22,430 bases of DNA from an uncultured Clostridia bacterium (GTDB lineage Bacteria; Bacillota; Clostridia; Oscillospirales; CAG-272). Positions 15,434 to 22,430 of the stretch are shown here, piece by piece. Both the position numbers and the translations under genes were made by a program. The stretch lies in assembly GCA_945949385.1 (NCBI GenBank), contig CAMFEL010000013.1:1-22430 (forward strand), written 5' to 3'. A model generated the notes under the pieces. It did not search any database. It was not told the DNA's origin and saw only the letters and a list, made by a program, of their open reading frames with translations. The number at the start of each line of letters is the position of its first letter. The stretch's first letter is position 1.

Positions 15434-15462
15434 AGTATAGCATATATTTTCGCCCATGTCCC
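15434..15462 (-). promoter_or_regulatory. Candidate promoter of the large surface protein
   Basis: On the minus strand, -10 TATACT (15434-15439), a 17-bp spacer and a weaker -35 GGGACA (15457-15462), about 65 bp before the GTG start. Confidence 0.5.
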
Positions 15463-15539
15463 GCTTTTTGAAAAAATTCAAATATTAGGTATAAATCAGA
15501 CATGAAAATAATATGAAAGCCCTGTTTTGACTCTCCGTA

Positions 15540-15568
15540 TTGAAAAGCAGGTGTCTGTATGGTATGAT
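15540..15568 (+). promoter_or_regulatory. Promoter of the lipoprotein gene
   Basis: -35 TTGAAA (15540-15545), 17-bp spacer, -10 TATGAT (15563-15568), about 75 bp before the ATG at 15644. Confidence 0.7.
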
Positions 15569-15643
15569 ACTTATATAAAACCGTGATATGCTCCCTGCGG
15601 GTTTGAAAAACTCCGCAAATCAACGAAAGGCACGGTCAAAAGT

Positions 15644-16180
15644 ATGAAAAAATTTATAAAACCCCTTATCCTGCTGCTGTGCGCGGCAATATGTTTTGCG
15701 TCCCTTGCTTCATGCTCTCTTTTGAGAAAGCAGACTGACGGCACGCTGTCCGACAGTAAAGACTCCCAGACATCATCCTTTCAGACGGACGGTGCTTCGT
15801 CGGAATCCGATAAGTCCCCGGACAGCGGGGATTTTGCCGACACCGACGACAGCAGGGACGGAAAAAACGACCAAAGCGGCGACGCCGCAGAGGATACCGT
15901 GGTTATTGACGGCGAGAACAGGGAAGTGTCCCTGTCTGTCGGCGACGGCTCCGCAGAAATAAGCATTGAAGGCGAAGATACTCCCGCCGAGATAGAATAC
16001 CCCGATTCCGTGAGCGACGTCCGCAAGAAATTTGTCAAAGCAAGCTTTGACGATCTGGACGGCGACGGTGTAGGGGATCTGGTGATTATGTATAAAGAAG
16101 GCGACGGGATGCACGCAATGGCTTATTTGCGCAACGCCGAGAGCGGGGAATATGAATACTTCTCCGAACTGTCACAGTAA
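15644..16180 (+). CDS. Small acidic lipoprotein with a calcium-loop-like motif
   Basis: A 178-residue protein with a clear lipoprotein signal: basic start, hydrophobic helix and lipobox LASC with the lipid-bearing cysteine at residue 24. Residues 25-95 are a low-complexity Ser/Asp/Gly-rich acidic linker. Residues about 85-178 form a small domain containing DDLDGDGVGD (136-145), which resembles the Asp-rich calcium-binding loops of FG-GAP or dockerin-type repeats. The protein would be held on the outer face of the membrane. A weak AAAGG site precedes the ATG, and a strong terminator follows. The family was not recognised. Its divergent neighbour is also an exported surface protein, and the two may be co-regulated. 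Confidence 0.82.
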   Translation: MKKFIKPLILLLCAAICFASLASCSLLRKQTDGTLSDSKDSQTSSFQTDGASSESDKSPDSGDFADTDDSRDGKNDQSGDAAEDTVVIDGENREVSLSVGDGSAEISIEGEDTPAEIEYPDSVSDVRKKFVKASFDDLDGDGVGDLVIMYKEGDGMHAMAYLRNAESGEYEYFSELSQ

Positions 16181-16208
16181 AAATTCAGTAACGAAAAATA
16201 CAGTAATG

Positions 16209-16237
16209 AAAAAAGGCTGCGGACAGCAGCCTTTTTT
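16209..16237. terminator. Bidirectional rho-independent terminator
   Basis: AAAAAAGGCTGC (16209-16220), loop GGACA, GCAGCCTTTTTT (16226-16237): a perfect 12-bp stem with T-runs on both strands, between the convergent lipoprotein and DUF362 genes. Confidence 0.92.
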
Positions 16238-16260
16238 CGAAAAATAATTTGTAAAATCAA

Positions 16261-17142
16261 CTATATTTCTATAAGCTCGTAATCCTTTGTGCCCACTCCC
16301 AGCGCTTCCGCTGCGTCAATTGTGTGTTTTCCGTGGCGGGATTCCACTCTTTTTGTAAAATGATCTCTGCCCGGATCTTTTGACGAATACACAAGGTCGA
16401 GACACGCCGTGTCCAGCGCCACGGGGTCGGCACTTGACAGTATGCCTATATCCTTCATACAGGGATCTTCTGCAACGGCGCAGCAGTCGCAGTCTACCGA
16501 CAGATTGCACATCATATTCACATATACGGCGCGCCCGCCGAAAAAGTCCGTAACGCTGCTTGCGGCATCAGCCATAGCCTCACAGAATTTGTCCTGCGGG
16601 GCCGTATGCTGCCATACCTCATCCTGACTGTCCGTATATCCCCCGGAGTGGATAAGACATTTCCCGGCAGACGAGGCAAAACCGATGGAAAGCTGCTTCA
16701 GCGCTCCGCCGTAGCCTCCCATGGGATGCCCCTTGAAATGGGACAGCACAAGCAGATCCGTGTAATTTCTTATATTCTTGCCCACAAGATTTTCCCGAAG
16801 CACCGTGCCGCCACGCACCTTCAGTACCGCATCCGGTCCCTCTGCGTCAAGCAGATCCACATCGAAGCATTTTGACCAGCCGTGATAGGCGAGCAGCTCT
16901 CTGTGCTTTGGGGTGCTGTTGCGCTCTCCGCTGTACGCCGTGTTGCACTCCACCACCGTGCCGCCTACCTTTTCCACGGCGGGACGCATAAATTCGGGGC
17001 GCAGGAAATTCTGATTGCCCTTTTCACCCGAATGTACCTTTACGGCTACCTTGCCCGTAAGGGCAATTCCCACCGCTTCGTACATTTTCACTACTGCCTC
17101 AGGGGACAGTTCTTTTGTAAACCAAACTTTAGCTTTTTCCAT
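16261..17142 (-). CDS. DUF362 domain-containing protein
   Basis: A 293-residue cytoplasmic protein that matches DUF362 over its whole length. Hallmarks are KVAVKVHSGEKGN near the start, LSHFKGHPMGGYGGALKQLSIG in the middle (here quoted as HFKGHPMGGYGGALKQLS), and the cysteine cluster VDCDCCAVAEDPCMKDIGI followed by SADPVALDTACLDLV. Many DUF362 proteins carry an extra C-terminal 4Fe-4S ferredoxin domain; this one does not. The biochemical role of the family is not firmly known; a redox or metal-binding role is suggested by the cysteine cluster. GGGAGG precedes the ATG at 17142. It is a single gene, convergent with the lipoprotein and divergent from the XRE regulator. Confidence 0.9.
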   Translation of the reverse strand: MEKAKVWFTKELSPEAVVKMYEAVGIALTGKVAVKVHSGEKGNQNFLRPEFMRPAVEKVGGTVVECNTAYSGERNSTPKHRELLAYHGWSKCFDVDLLDAEGPDAVLKVRGGTVLRENLVGKNIRNYTDLLVLSHFKGHPMGGYGGALKQLSIGFASSAGKCLIHSGGYTDSQDEVWQHTAPQDKFCEAMADAASSVTDFFGGRAVYVNMMCNLSVDCDCCAVAEDPCMKDIGILSSADPVALDTACLDLVYSSKDPGRDHFTKRVESRHGKHTIDAAEALGVGTKDYELIEI

Positions 17143-17294
17143 ATGTGCCCTCCCGATAATGTCAGGTATTCTATCGCTAATTGTATCACAGACCGATCAA
17201 ATAGTCTACTGTACAAAACAATTTTCATATAAAAAAACTGCGTTTTGCGGTCTCATAAGCATAAAAAGTAACGCAAATCTACGCTTTTTCGGGC

Positions 17295-17343
17295 GTTTCA
17301 ACCGACAGTTTATTTATAAACTGCGGGTTTCAACTGTCAATTT
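17295..17343. promoter_or_regulatory. Operator candidates: paired direct repeats around a palindrome
   Basis: Two 17-bp direct repeats, GTTTCAACCGACAGTTT (17295-17311) and GTTTCAACTGTCAATTT (17327-17343), lie 32 bp apart and end just before the -35 box. A perfect palindrome CAGTTTAT-TT-ATAAACTG (17306-17323) overlaps the first. The 307-bp gap 17143-17449 has no gene; these and the promoter are its main contents. They are probable sites for the XRE protein encoded downstream. Confidence 0.65.
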
Positions 17344-17344
17344 A

Positions 17345-17373
17345 TTGCAAAATGCGCCCCTGTTTTCTATAAT
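17345..17373 (+). promoter_or_regulatory. Promoter of the XRE-ABC operon
   Basis: -35 TTGCAA (17345-17350), 17-bp spacer, perfect -10 TATAAT (17368-17373). Transcription would begin near 17380, about 70 bases before the ATG at 17450. Confidence 0.8.
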
Positions 17374-17449
17374 TGCATTGTAAGCTTACGAAATGCCTTG
17401 TGAGGCGGACAAGCCCGCACGAAAAAATCAATGGGAAAGGAACAGAAAA

Positions 17450-18406
17450 ATGTTTAATATGAATGAAATAGGAAATAAAATTTCTCTTCTGAGAAAATCG
17501 GCAAACCTTACGCAAATGGAGCTTGCAAACAGACTGGGTATAAGCTTTCAGGCAGTTTCGAACTGGGAGAGGGGTATATCCATGCCGGACATATCCAATC
17601 TGGGACTTCTTGCCGAAATACTGGGCGTTACGGTAGACGAGCTTATCGGCGACAAAAAAGCGTCGGATATAATAACGGGAGCAGATACTCCCGACAGCAT
17701 CAGCGTTGAGGAATTCAACGCCGTCTCCCCCTTGCTTTCCCCGGAAAAAAACAGGGAGCTGCTTGATGTGATAAAAACAGACGGCATAACGGAGCAAAGC
17801 GCGGAAAAGCTGTCGGACAGCGTAAACCTTGCTGCCTGCTCCTTTGACAGCGCGGAGATTTCGGCGGTTGCCGAAAAGGCTTACCGAAACGGTAATGTTT
17901 CTGTTTTTTCGGTTCTGAAAGAATACCTTGATGATGACACGAGGGACAGACTGCTGACCGACGCCGTACAGGCGGGGAATCTGTCTTTCACGGCACTGCT
18001 TGCAAAATATGCCGACAGTGATACTCTGGAAAAACACTTTTACACAGCCTTCAACGCAGGAAACTGCGCACTTACAGCAATTCTTTCACGCTATGCTTCC
18101 AATGATGCCTGCGCACACTGCTTCAACACAGCCGTTGAGAATAACAGCGTGGCAATGGTGGCAATACTGAGCCGCAGACTTTCAAAACTGAGTAGGCGTA
18201 GAGAAGCGGGCATTGACGGAAGCGAGACCCGCGAGCAGCTTGAGGAAAAGAGACAAAAGCTTTTGGAAGAGCTTCGGGTAAAAAAGATGAACAAACCTCA
18301 TGACCCCGACGGCAGCGCTTATGCAAAATGGGAGTACGAGGTGGACTGTCTTGAGGACGCCATCGACGACATAGACGACCTTTTGGATGAGCTTTACGGC
18401 GACTGA
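17450..18406 (+). CDS. XRE-family regulator with a C-terminal 28-residue helical repeat domain
   Basis: A 318-residue protein. Residues 5-62 are a Cro/C1-type helix-turn-helix (ISLLRKSANLTQMELANRLG, then ISFQAVSNWERG). After a linker (65-135), residues 144-245 form tandem repeats of exactly 28 residues: units begin AYRNGNV, AVQAGNL, AFNAGNC and AVENNSV, each with a VLKEYL/LLAKYA/ILSRYA helix about 12 residues on. The tail (about 250-318) is charged, probably coiled, and ends in an acidic helix. The ATG at 17450 has AAAGGA upstream; the longer frame to 17393 lacks a site and overlaps the leader. It is the first gene before two ABC exporter genes, so it probably controls them and its own promoter. 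What the repeat domain senses is unknown. Confidence 0.88.
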   Translation: MFNMNEIGNKISLLRKSANLTQMELANRLGISFQAVSNWERGISMPDISNLGLLAEILGVTVDELIGDKKASDIITGADTPDSISVEEFNAVSPLLSPEKNRELLDVIKTDGITEQSAEKLSDSVNLAACSFDSAEISAVAEKAYRNGNVSVFSVLKEYLDDDTRDRLLTDAVQAGNLSFTALLAKYADSDTLEKHFYTAFNAGNCALTAILSRYASNDACAHCFNTAVENNSVAMVAILSRRLSKLSRRREAGIDGSETREQLEEKRQKLLEELRVKKMNKPHDPDGSAYAKWEYEVDCLEDAIDDIDDLLDELYGD

Positions 18407-18458
18407 GCTGCATTTTTTTCCTGAAACGGCGATTTTGACGAAAGGTATATAACAGTTT

Positions 18459-20297
18459 ATGAATAAAGAAGAAAAAAAGCCGCCCAAATACAATATGTGG
18501 CAAAGCACCCGATACATGGTGTCCCTGGCGTGGCGGGAAAAAGAGAAAAAGGTACTGGTTCTCGGACTTCTGACAGCGGTGCTTGCGGTGGGGCAAAACC
18601 TGCTCAGCCTGTATATTACTCCCACAATCCTGTCGGCAGTGGAAAACAAAGTGCCCGCAATGCAGCTTGTGCTTACCATACTGATTTTTACGGGGCTTTT
18701 GATGCTGACCGGTGCTGCCGCGTCATATATTGAGATGAATATACTTTTCGGCAGAATACAGGTACGCATGGCGATTATAACTGCGCTGAACAGAAAGATG
18801 GCTGCCACCTCGTACCCCAATATCAGCAGTGAGCAGTTCAAAAAGCTGAGCGCAAAGGCAAGAGAGGCAATATCAGGCAACTCTCAGGCAACTGAGGCAA
18901 TATGGACTACCCTTACGGAGCTATCCAAAAACGTGCTGGGCTTTGTTGTATACATATTGCTGATCATGTCGCTGGAGCCGTGGCTTATAGCGGTGACCTG
19001 CGTCACCGCTTTGGGCGGATATTTCATTACAAAGCGGCTTAACGAGTACGGCTACCGTCACCGTGAGGAGGTGGCGGAGCAGGAAAAGAAAATGTGGTAC
19101 TATTCCGGCAGAGCTGAAAACCAAAGCGCCGCCAAGGATATACGCCTGTTTAACCTTATCCCCTGGTTGAAGGAGCTGTACGCCAAGGCAATGGACTGCT
19201 ATACGGCGTTTCACCGACGCGCCAACGGAGTTTACATATGGGGAAAAATTGCGGATACGTTTCTTACCTTTCTAAGAAACGGGATCGCATATGCCTATCT
19301 CATATACCTGACCCTTGAAAAAGGGCTCAGCGCTCCCGAATTTCTTCTGTATTTTTCGGCGGTAGGCGGCTTTGCGGGCTGGGTCACGGGAATACTGGGA
19401 AATATGTCCACCCTGCATAAACAGAGCCTTGACATTTCAACCGTTATGGAGTGTCTGGAATACCCCGAGCCCTTTGAGCTGGACGGCGGAAAAAGGCTTG
19501 AGGCGCGGGACAGGGAAAAATGCGAAATAAGGCTTGAAAATGTGTCGTTTCGCTATCCCGGCAGCGAAAAAGATACGCTGTGCGGCATAAACCTTACGCT
19601 TCATCCGGGAGAAAAGCTTGCCGTGGTGGGGCTTAACGGCGCCGGCAAAACCACGCTTATTAAACTGCTTTGCGGCTTTCTTGACCCCACAGAGGGACGC
19701 GTGCTGTTTAACGGCACTGATGTGAGAGAAATAAACAGACGGGACTATTACGGTCTGTTTTCGGCAGTATTCCAGTCCTTCACCGTGCTTGCCTGTACGG
19801 TGGCGGCAAATGTGGCACAGAGCGAGGATAATATCGATATGGCAAAGGTCGGACGGTGCCTTGAAAAAGCGGATCTGTGCGAAAAGATCGACTCCCTGCC
19901 CAAAGGCGCCGAAACTCTGCTTAACAGAGAGGTATACGAGGACGCGGTGCTGCTGTCCGGCGGCGAGACGCAGCGGCTTATGCTGGCGCGGGCGCTGTAT
20001 AAGGACGCGCCCGTCATAGTCCTTGACGAGCCCACCGCAGCCCTTGACCCTCTGGCAGAAGCAAGCCTATACCGAAAATACAACGATATGACAGAGGGAA
20101 AATCCTCCGTCTACATTTCCCACAGACTTGCCTCCACCCGCTTCTGCGACAGGATAATCCTTGTGGACGGCGGCACGGTAGCCGAGGAAGGGACTCACGG
20201 GGAGCTTCTGGCACTGGGCGGGAAATACGCATCTTTGTATGAGGTTCAAAGCAAATATTACAGGGAAGGGGGCGACGGATGTGAAAACGAAGAATAA
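18459..20297 (+). CDS. ABC exporter half-transporter, subunit 1
   Basis: A 612-residue fused permease-ATPase. Residues about 25-320 are a six-helix exporter-type membrane domain; residues about 355-600 are the nucleotide-binding domain. Walker A is GLNGAGKT (391-398), the signature LSGGETQ (499-505), Walker B VIVLDEP with D523 and catalytic E524, and the H-loop ISHR follows. It starts 52 bp after the XRE gene; GAAAGG lies somewhat far (13 bases) from the ATG. The next ABC gene overlaps its 3' end, so the two probably form a heterodimer. The ATPase motifs look intact. The substrate (peptide, lipid or drug) cannot be deduced; no precursor peptide gene was found nearby. Confidence 0.92.
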   Translation: MNKEEKKPPKYNMWQSTRYMVSLAWREKEKKVLVLGLLTAVLAVGQNLLSLYITPTILSAVENKVPAMQLVLTILIFTGLLMLTGAAASYIEMNILFGRIQVRMAIITALNRKMAATSYPNISSEQFKKLSAKAREAISGNSQATEAIWTTLTELSKNVLGFVVYILLIMSLEPWLIAVTCVTALGGYFITKRLNEYGYRHREEVAEQEKKMWYYSGRAENQSAAKDIRLFNLIPWLKELYAKAMDCYTAFHRRANGVYIWGKIADTFLTFLRNGIAYAYLIYLTLEKGLSAPEFLLYFSAVGGFAGWVTGILGNMSTLHKQSLDISTVMECLEYPEPFELDGGKRLEARDREKCEIRLENVSFRYPGSEKDTLCGINLTLHPGEKLAVVGLNGAGKTTLIKLLCGFLDPTEGRVLFNGTDVREINRRDYYGLFSAVFQSFTVLACTVAANVAQSEDNIDMAKVGRCLEKADLCEKIDSLPKGAETLLNREVYEDAVLLSGGETQRLMLARALYKDAPVIVLDEPTAALDPLAEASLYRKYNDMTEGKSSVYISHRLASTRFCDRIILVDGGTVAEEGTHGELLALGGKYASLYEVQSKYYREGGDGCENEE

Positions 20298-22266
20298 AAA
20301 AGCCGATAAAAGCACAGACAAAAACAAAAAAGACCTGCTGTCCCACAGACAGGCGCTTAATATAAACATCAAGGCATTCCGCCTTATCGGAAGCCGATAT
20401 CCGCAGATGATAGTATCCCGCCTTATCTGCTCCGTGTGGGAGGCGATTACTCCGTATGTGGGCGTGTATATTTCCGCGCTCCTTATAGAAGAGCTGTCCA
20501 CAAGCAGGGCCCCTAAAATGCCGGTAAGTCTTGCGGCGGCGTCGCTGATTTTCGCCGCACTTATATCCGTCGGCACCGCCCTTCTTACAAAATGGCGTGA
20601 CACCGTTTGCGCGGGTATGTACTTCAAAGTGGAAAACATTTTCACCGACAAGCTGTTGGAAATGGATTATATAGATATTGACAACAGCGCGGTATACGAG
20701 AAGCTGTCCACTATTAGGCAAAGCCAGAACGGCGGCGGCTGGGGTCTGTACAGAGTCATCGGCAGCGCGGAAAGCGTTATTTCGGCACTTGCCTCTCTTG
20801 CGGGCGGCGTATCTCTTACCCTTTCTCTGTTTCTTAGTCCCGTTCCCGAGGGGGCAGGGAAGCTGACGGTGCTGAACAGCCCCTTTGCAAGCGTAGGCGT
20901 TGTGGTGCTGATGCTTGCGGTAACATATTTTGCACCGCTGCTTGCAAATAAAGCGGGAAGCTATTTTGCCAGGGGCGCCGATACCCACAATCTTGGCAAC
21001 AGACTATTCGGCTATTTCGGAGGGCTCGGATACAAAAGCGAGCTTGCGGCAGATATGCGCATATACCGTCAGGATCATATCTGCGACAGATATAATAATG
21101 ACAAAAACGGCATTTTCGGCTCCCACGGAATGTTTGCCATGCTTGCACGCGGACCTATGGGAATGTACGCGGCAGCTTCAGCCGCGGTTTCGGTGGTGTT
21201 TACCGGTATAGTATACGCTTTTGTATGTCTTAAGGCATGGGCAGGTGCTTTCGGGGTCGGCGCGGTCACGCAGTATATAGCGTCTGTTACTATGCTGTCC
21301 GGCAGCGTTTCAAAGCTTATTTCCACGGTAGGGGATATGAGAAACAACGCCTCGTTTCTCAGCCTTGTTTTCGACTTCCTTGAAATTCCGGGCAAAATGC
21401 AGATGGGCACTCATAAAACAGATGTGTCCGACGGCTTTGAGATAGAGTTCAGAAATGTTTCCTTCAAATATCCGGGAAGCGAGGATTTTGTGCTTAAAAA
21501 TGTAGATCTCAAGCTGCATTCCGGCTCCCGCATGGCGCTTGTGGGCAGAAACGGCAGCGGCAAGACCACCTTTATCAAGCTGCTGTGCCGCTTGTACGAC
21601 CCCACCGAGGGGGAGATACTTCTGAACGGCAGGGATATAAAAGAATACGGCTATCGGGAGTATATGGACATTTTCTCCGTGGTATTTCAGGACTTTTCCC
21701 TGTTTGCCGCAACTCTGGGTGAGAATGTGGGCTCCGGTAAGCCTTATGACGGCGAAAAGGTCGGTGACTGCCTCCAAAGAGCAGGCTTCGGGGGGCGGCT
21801 CAAAACTCTGCCGGACGGAAACGAGACATATCTGTATAAAGATATAAGCAAAGATGGCGTGGATGTTTCAGGCGGCGAGGCGCAGAAGATCGCACTTGCC
21901 CGCGCACTTTACAAAGACGCTCCGTTTATTGTCCTTGACGAGCCCACCGCGGCGCTTGACCCCATTGCGGAGGCTGAGATCTACGAGAATTTCAATTCTA
22001 TTATCAAAGACAAAACGGCGGTATACATCAGCCATAGACTGTCCTCCTGCCGGTTTTGCGATGATATTATGGTGTTCTCCGACGGACAGGTCGTGCAGCG
22101 CGGCTCTCACGAAGAACTTTTGAAAAAGTCCGACGGCCTGTACCGCGAACTGTGGGATGCACAGGCACAGTATTATAGCGACGCCGCGGAAGCGTCAAAC
22201 ATTTCGGAAGCGTCGGAATCGGCGGTAACTGCGGACGGCGGCGAAACCTGTTTCGCCAACGGGTAA
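20281..22266 (+). CDS. ABC exporter half-transporter, subunit 2
   Basis: A 661-residue fused permease-ATPase. A highly basic N-terminal segment (VKTKNKKADKSTDKNKK) precedes the membrane domain (about 40-365). The nucleotide-binding domain (about 385-630) has Walker A GRNGSGKT (422-429), signature VSGGEAQ (529-535), Walker B FIVLDEP with D553 and E554, and the H-loop ISHR. An Ala/Ser/Glu-rich tail of about 25 residues ends the protein. The start chosen is GTG at 20281 with GGGGG upstream, overlapping the first subunit by 17 bases; the ATG at 20239 lacks a good site. The overlap indicates translational coupling and equal synthesis, as in heterodimeric exporters. The permease domain contains an unusually long loop before residue 210 (LSPVPEGAGKLTVLNSP). 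Confidence 0.92.
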   Translation: MKTKNKKADKSTDKNKKDLLSHRQALNINIKAFRLIGSRYPQMIVSRLICSVWEAITPYVGVYISALLIEELSTSRAPKMPVSLAAASLIFAALISVGTALLTKWRDTVCAGMYFKVENIFTDKLLEMDYIDIDNSAVYEKLSTIRQSQNGGGWGLYRVIGSAESVISALASLAGGVSLTLSLFLSPVPEGAGKLTVLNSPFASVGVVVLMLAVTYFAPLLANKAGSYFARGADTHNLGNRLFGYFGGLGYKSELAADMRIYRQDHICDRYNNDKNGIFGSHGMFAMLARGPMGMYAAASAAVSVVFTGIVYAFVCLKAWAGAFGVGAVTQYIASVTMLSGSVSKLISTVGDMRNNASFLSLVFDFLEIPGKMQMGTHKTDVSDGFEIEFRNVSFKYPGSEDFVLKNVDLKLHSGSRMALVGRNGSGKTTFIKLLCRLYDPTEGEILLNGRDIKEYGYREYMDIFSVVFQDFSLFAATLGENVGSGKPYDGEKVGDCLQRAGFGGRLKTLPDGNETYLYKDISKDGVDVSGGEAQKIALARALYKDAPFIVLDEPTAALDPIAEAEIYENFNSIIKDKTAVYISHRLSSCRFCDDIMVFSDGQVVQRGSHEELLKKSDGLYRELWDAQAQYYSDAAEASNISEASESAVTADGGETCFANG

Positions 22267-22430
22267 ATATATCATTATACTGCCATATATGTTGCTCTTT
22301 CTCTCTTATTTTTGAGGTTTTCTGCCCCGCAACTTTTCGGGAATTTTGTCGATAAATTCATAAAAATTCAAAATCAGTGTATAAGTATACAAATCCAGAC
22401 TTGATTATTAGCTGACAGAAATGAAATTAG
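22267..22430. other. Right-end intergenic region, no gene seen
   Basis: 164 A+T-rich bases after the second ABC gene. No clear terminator: a weak CCCG/CGGG stem near 22328-22344 is followed by AATTTTG. A small palindrome GTATAAGTATAC lies near 22379-22390. The start of the next gene is outside the window. Confidence 0.5.

Noticed and set aside
20014..20988. 324-codon minus-strand open frame
   Set aside because: Antisense to the overlap of the two ABC genes; Cys/Arg/His-rich nonsense-like composition and no ribosome site.
18459..22266. Degenerate ATPase site in one half of the ABC pair
   Set aside because: Both subunits retain Walker A, a full SGGE signature and the Asp-Glu Walker B end, so asymmetry is not visible in these motifs.
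1..22430. Intact integrase, transposase or relaxase for the island
   Set aside because: No frame shows a tyrosine or serine recombinase signature; only the tnpV fragment and unidentified remnants are present.

Overview
The window looks like chromosomal DNA from an anaerobic low-to-mid GC Clostridia bacterium, most likely an uncultured gut Oscillospiraceae/Ruminococcaceae-type organism. The grounds are strong AGGAGG-type ribosome sites, Clostridia-style MFS/AraC, DUF362, TnpV, MMPL and paired ABC exporter genes, and secreted proteins with Gram-positive signal sequences. No rRNA, tRNA or CRISPR array was found. The taxonomic statement is inference from gene content only.

Layout. 1-442 has no gene but holds a dense array of short hairpins (55-262). 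443-2630 is an AraC-type regulator followed by an MFS transporter, both on the minus strand. 2631-3250 holds a decayed gene end and a structured module (terminator hairpin, 20-bp repeat, second hairpin) that stops at an 11-bp core, ATTCCCACTCG, at 3255. 3255-9522 is a roughly 6.3-kb segment bounded by two copies of that core. The second copy is the last codons and stop of a GMP synthase gene, so the segment looks like an island integrated at the 3' end of guaA. Its cargo is a divergent TetR regulator and a tightly coupled three-gene operon (small unknown protein, MMPL/RND exporter, secreted heptad-repeat coiled-coil protein), plus fragments of a tnpV gene and of an abortive-infection-like gene. 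The same hairpin-repeat-hairpin-core module occurs at both cores, which suggests tandem insertions at one attachment site. No intact integrase is present.

9510-12418 holds two GMP synthase genes in one operon on the minus strand. The first is a full-length enzyme with the enlarged C-terminal domain typical of eukaryote-type GMP synthases. The second has only the ATP-pyrophosphatase and dimerisation part. A good promoter precedes the first gene. 12578-16180 holds a divergent pair: a large membrane-anchored extracellular protein (minus) and a small acidic lipoprotein (plus). A shared bidirectional terminator separates the lipoprotein from a convergent DUF362 protein.

17143-22266 is a plus-strand unit: a control region with paired direct repeats and a palindrome, a strong promoter, an XRE-type regulator with an unusual 28-residue repeat domain, and two overlapping ABC exporter half-transporters that probably form a heterodimer. 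The three genes read as a sensor/regulator with its export machine; the substrate is unknown. The most interesting features are the guaA-site island with its duplicated end module, the paired GMP synthases, the repeat-bearing regulator of the ABC pair, and the hairpin array at the left end.
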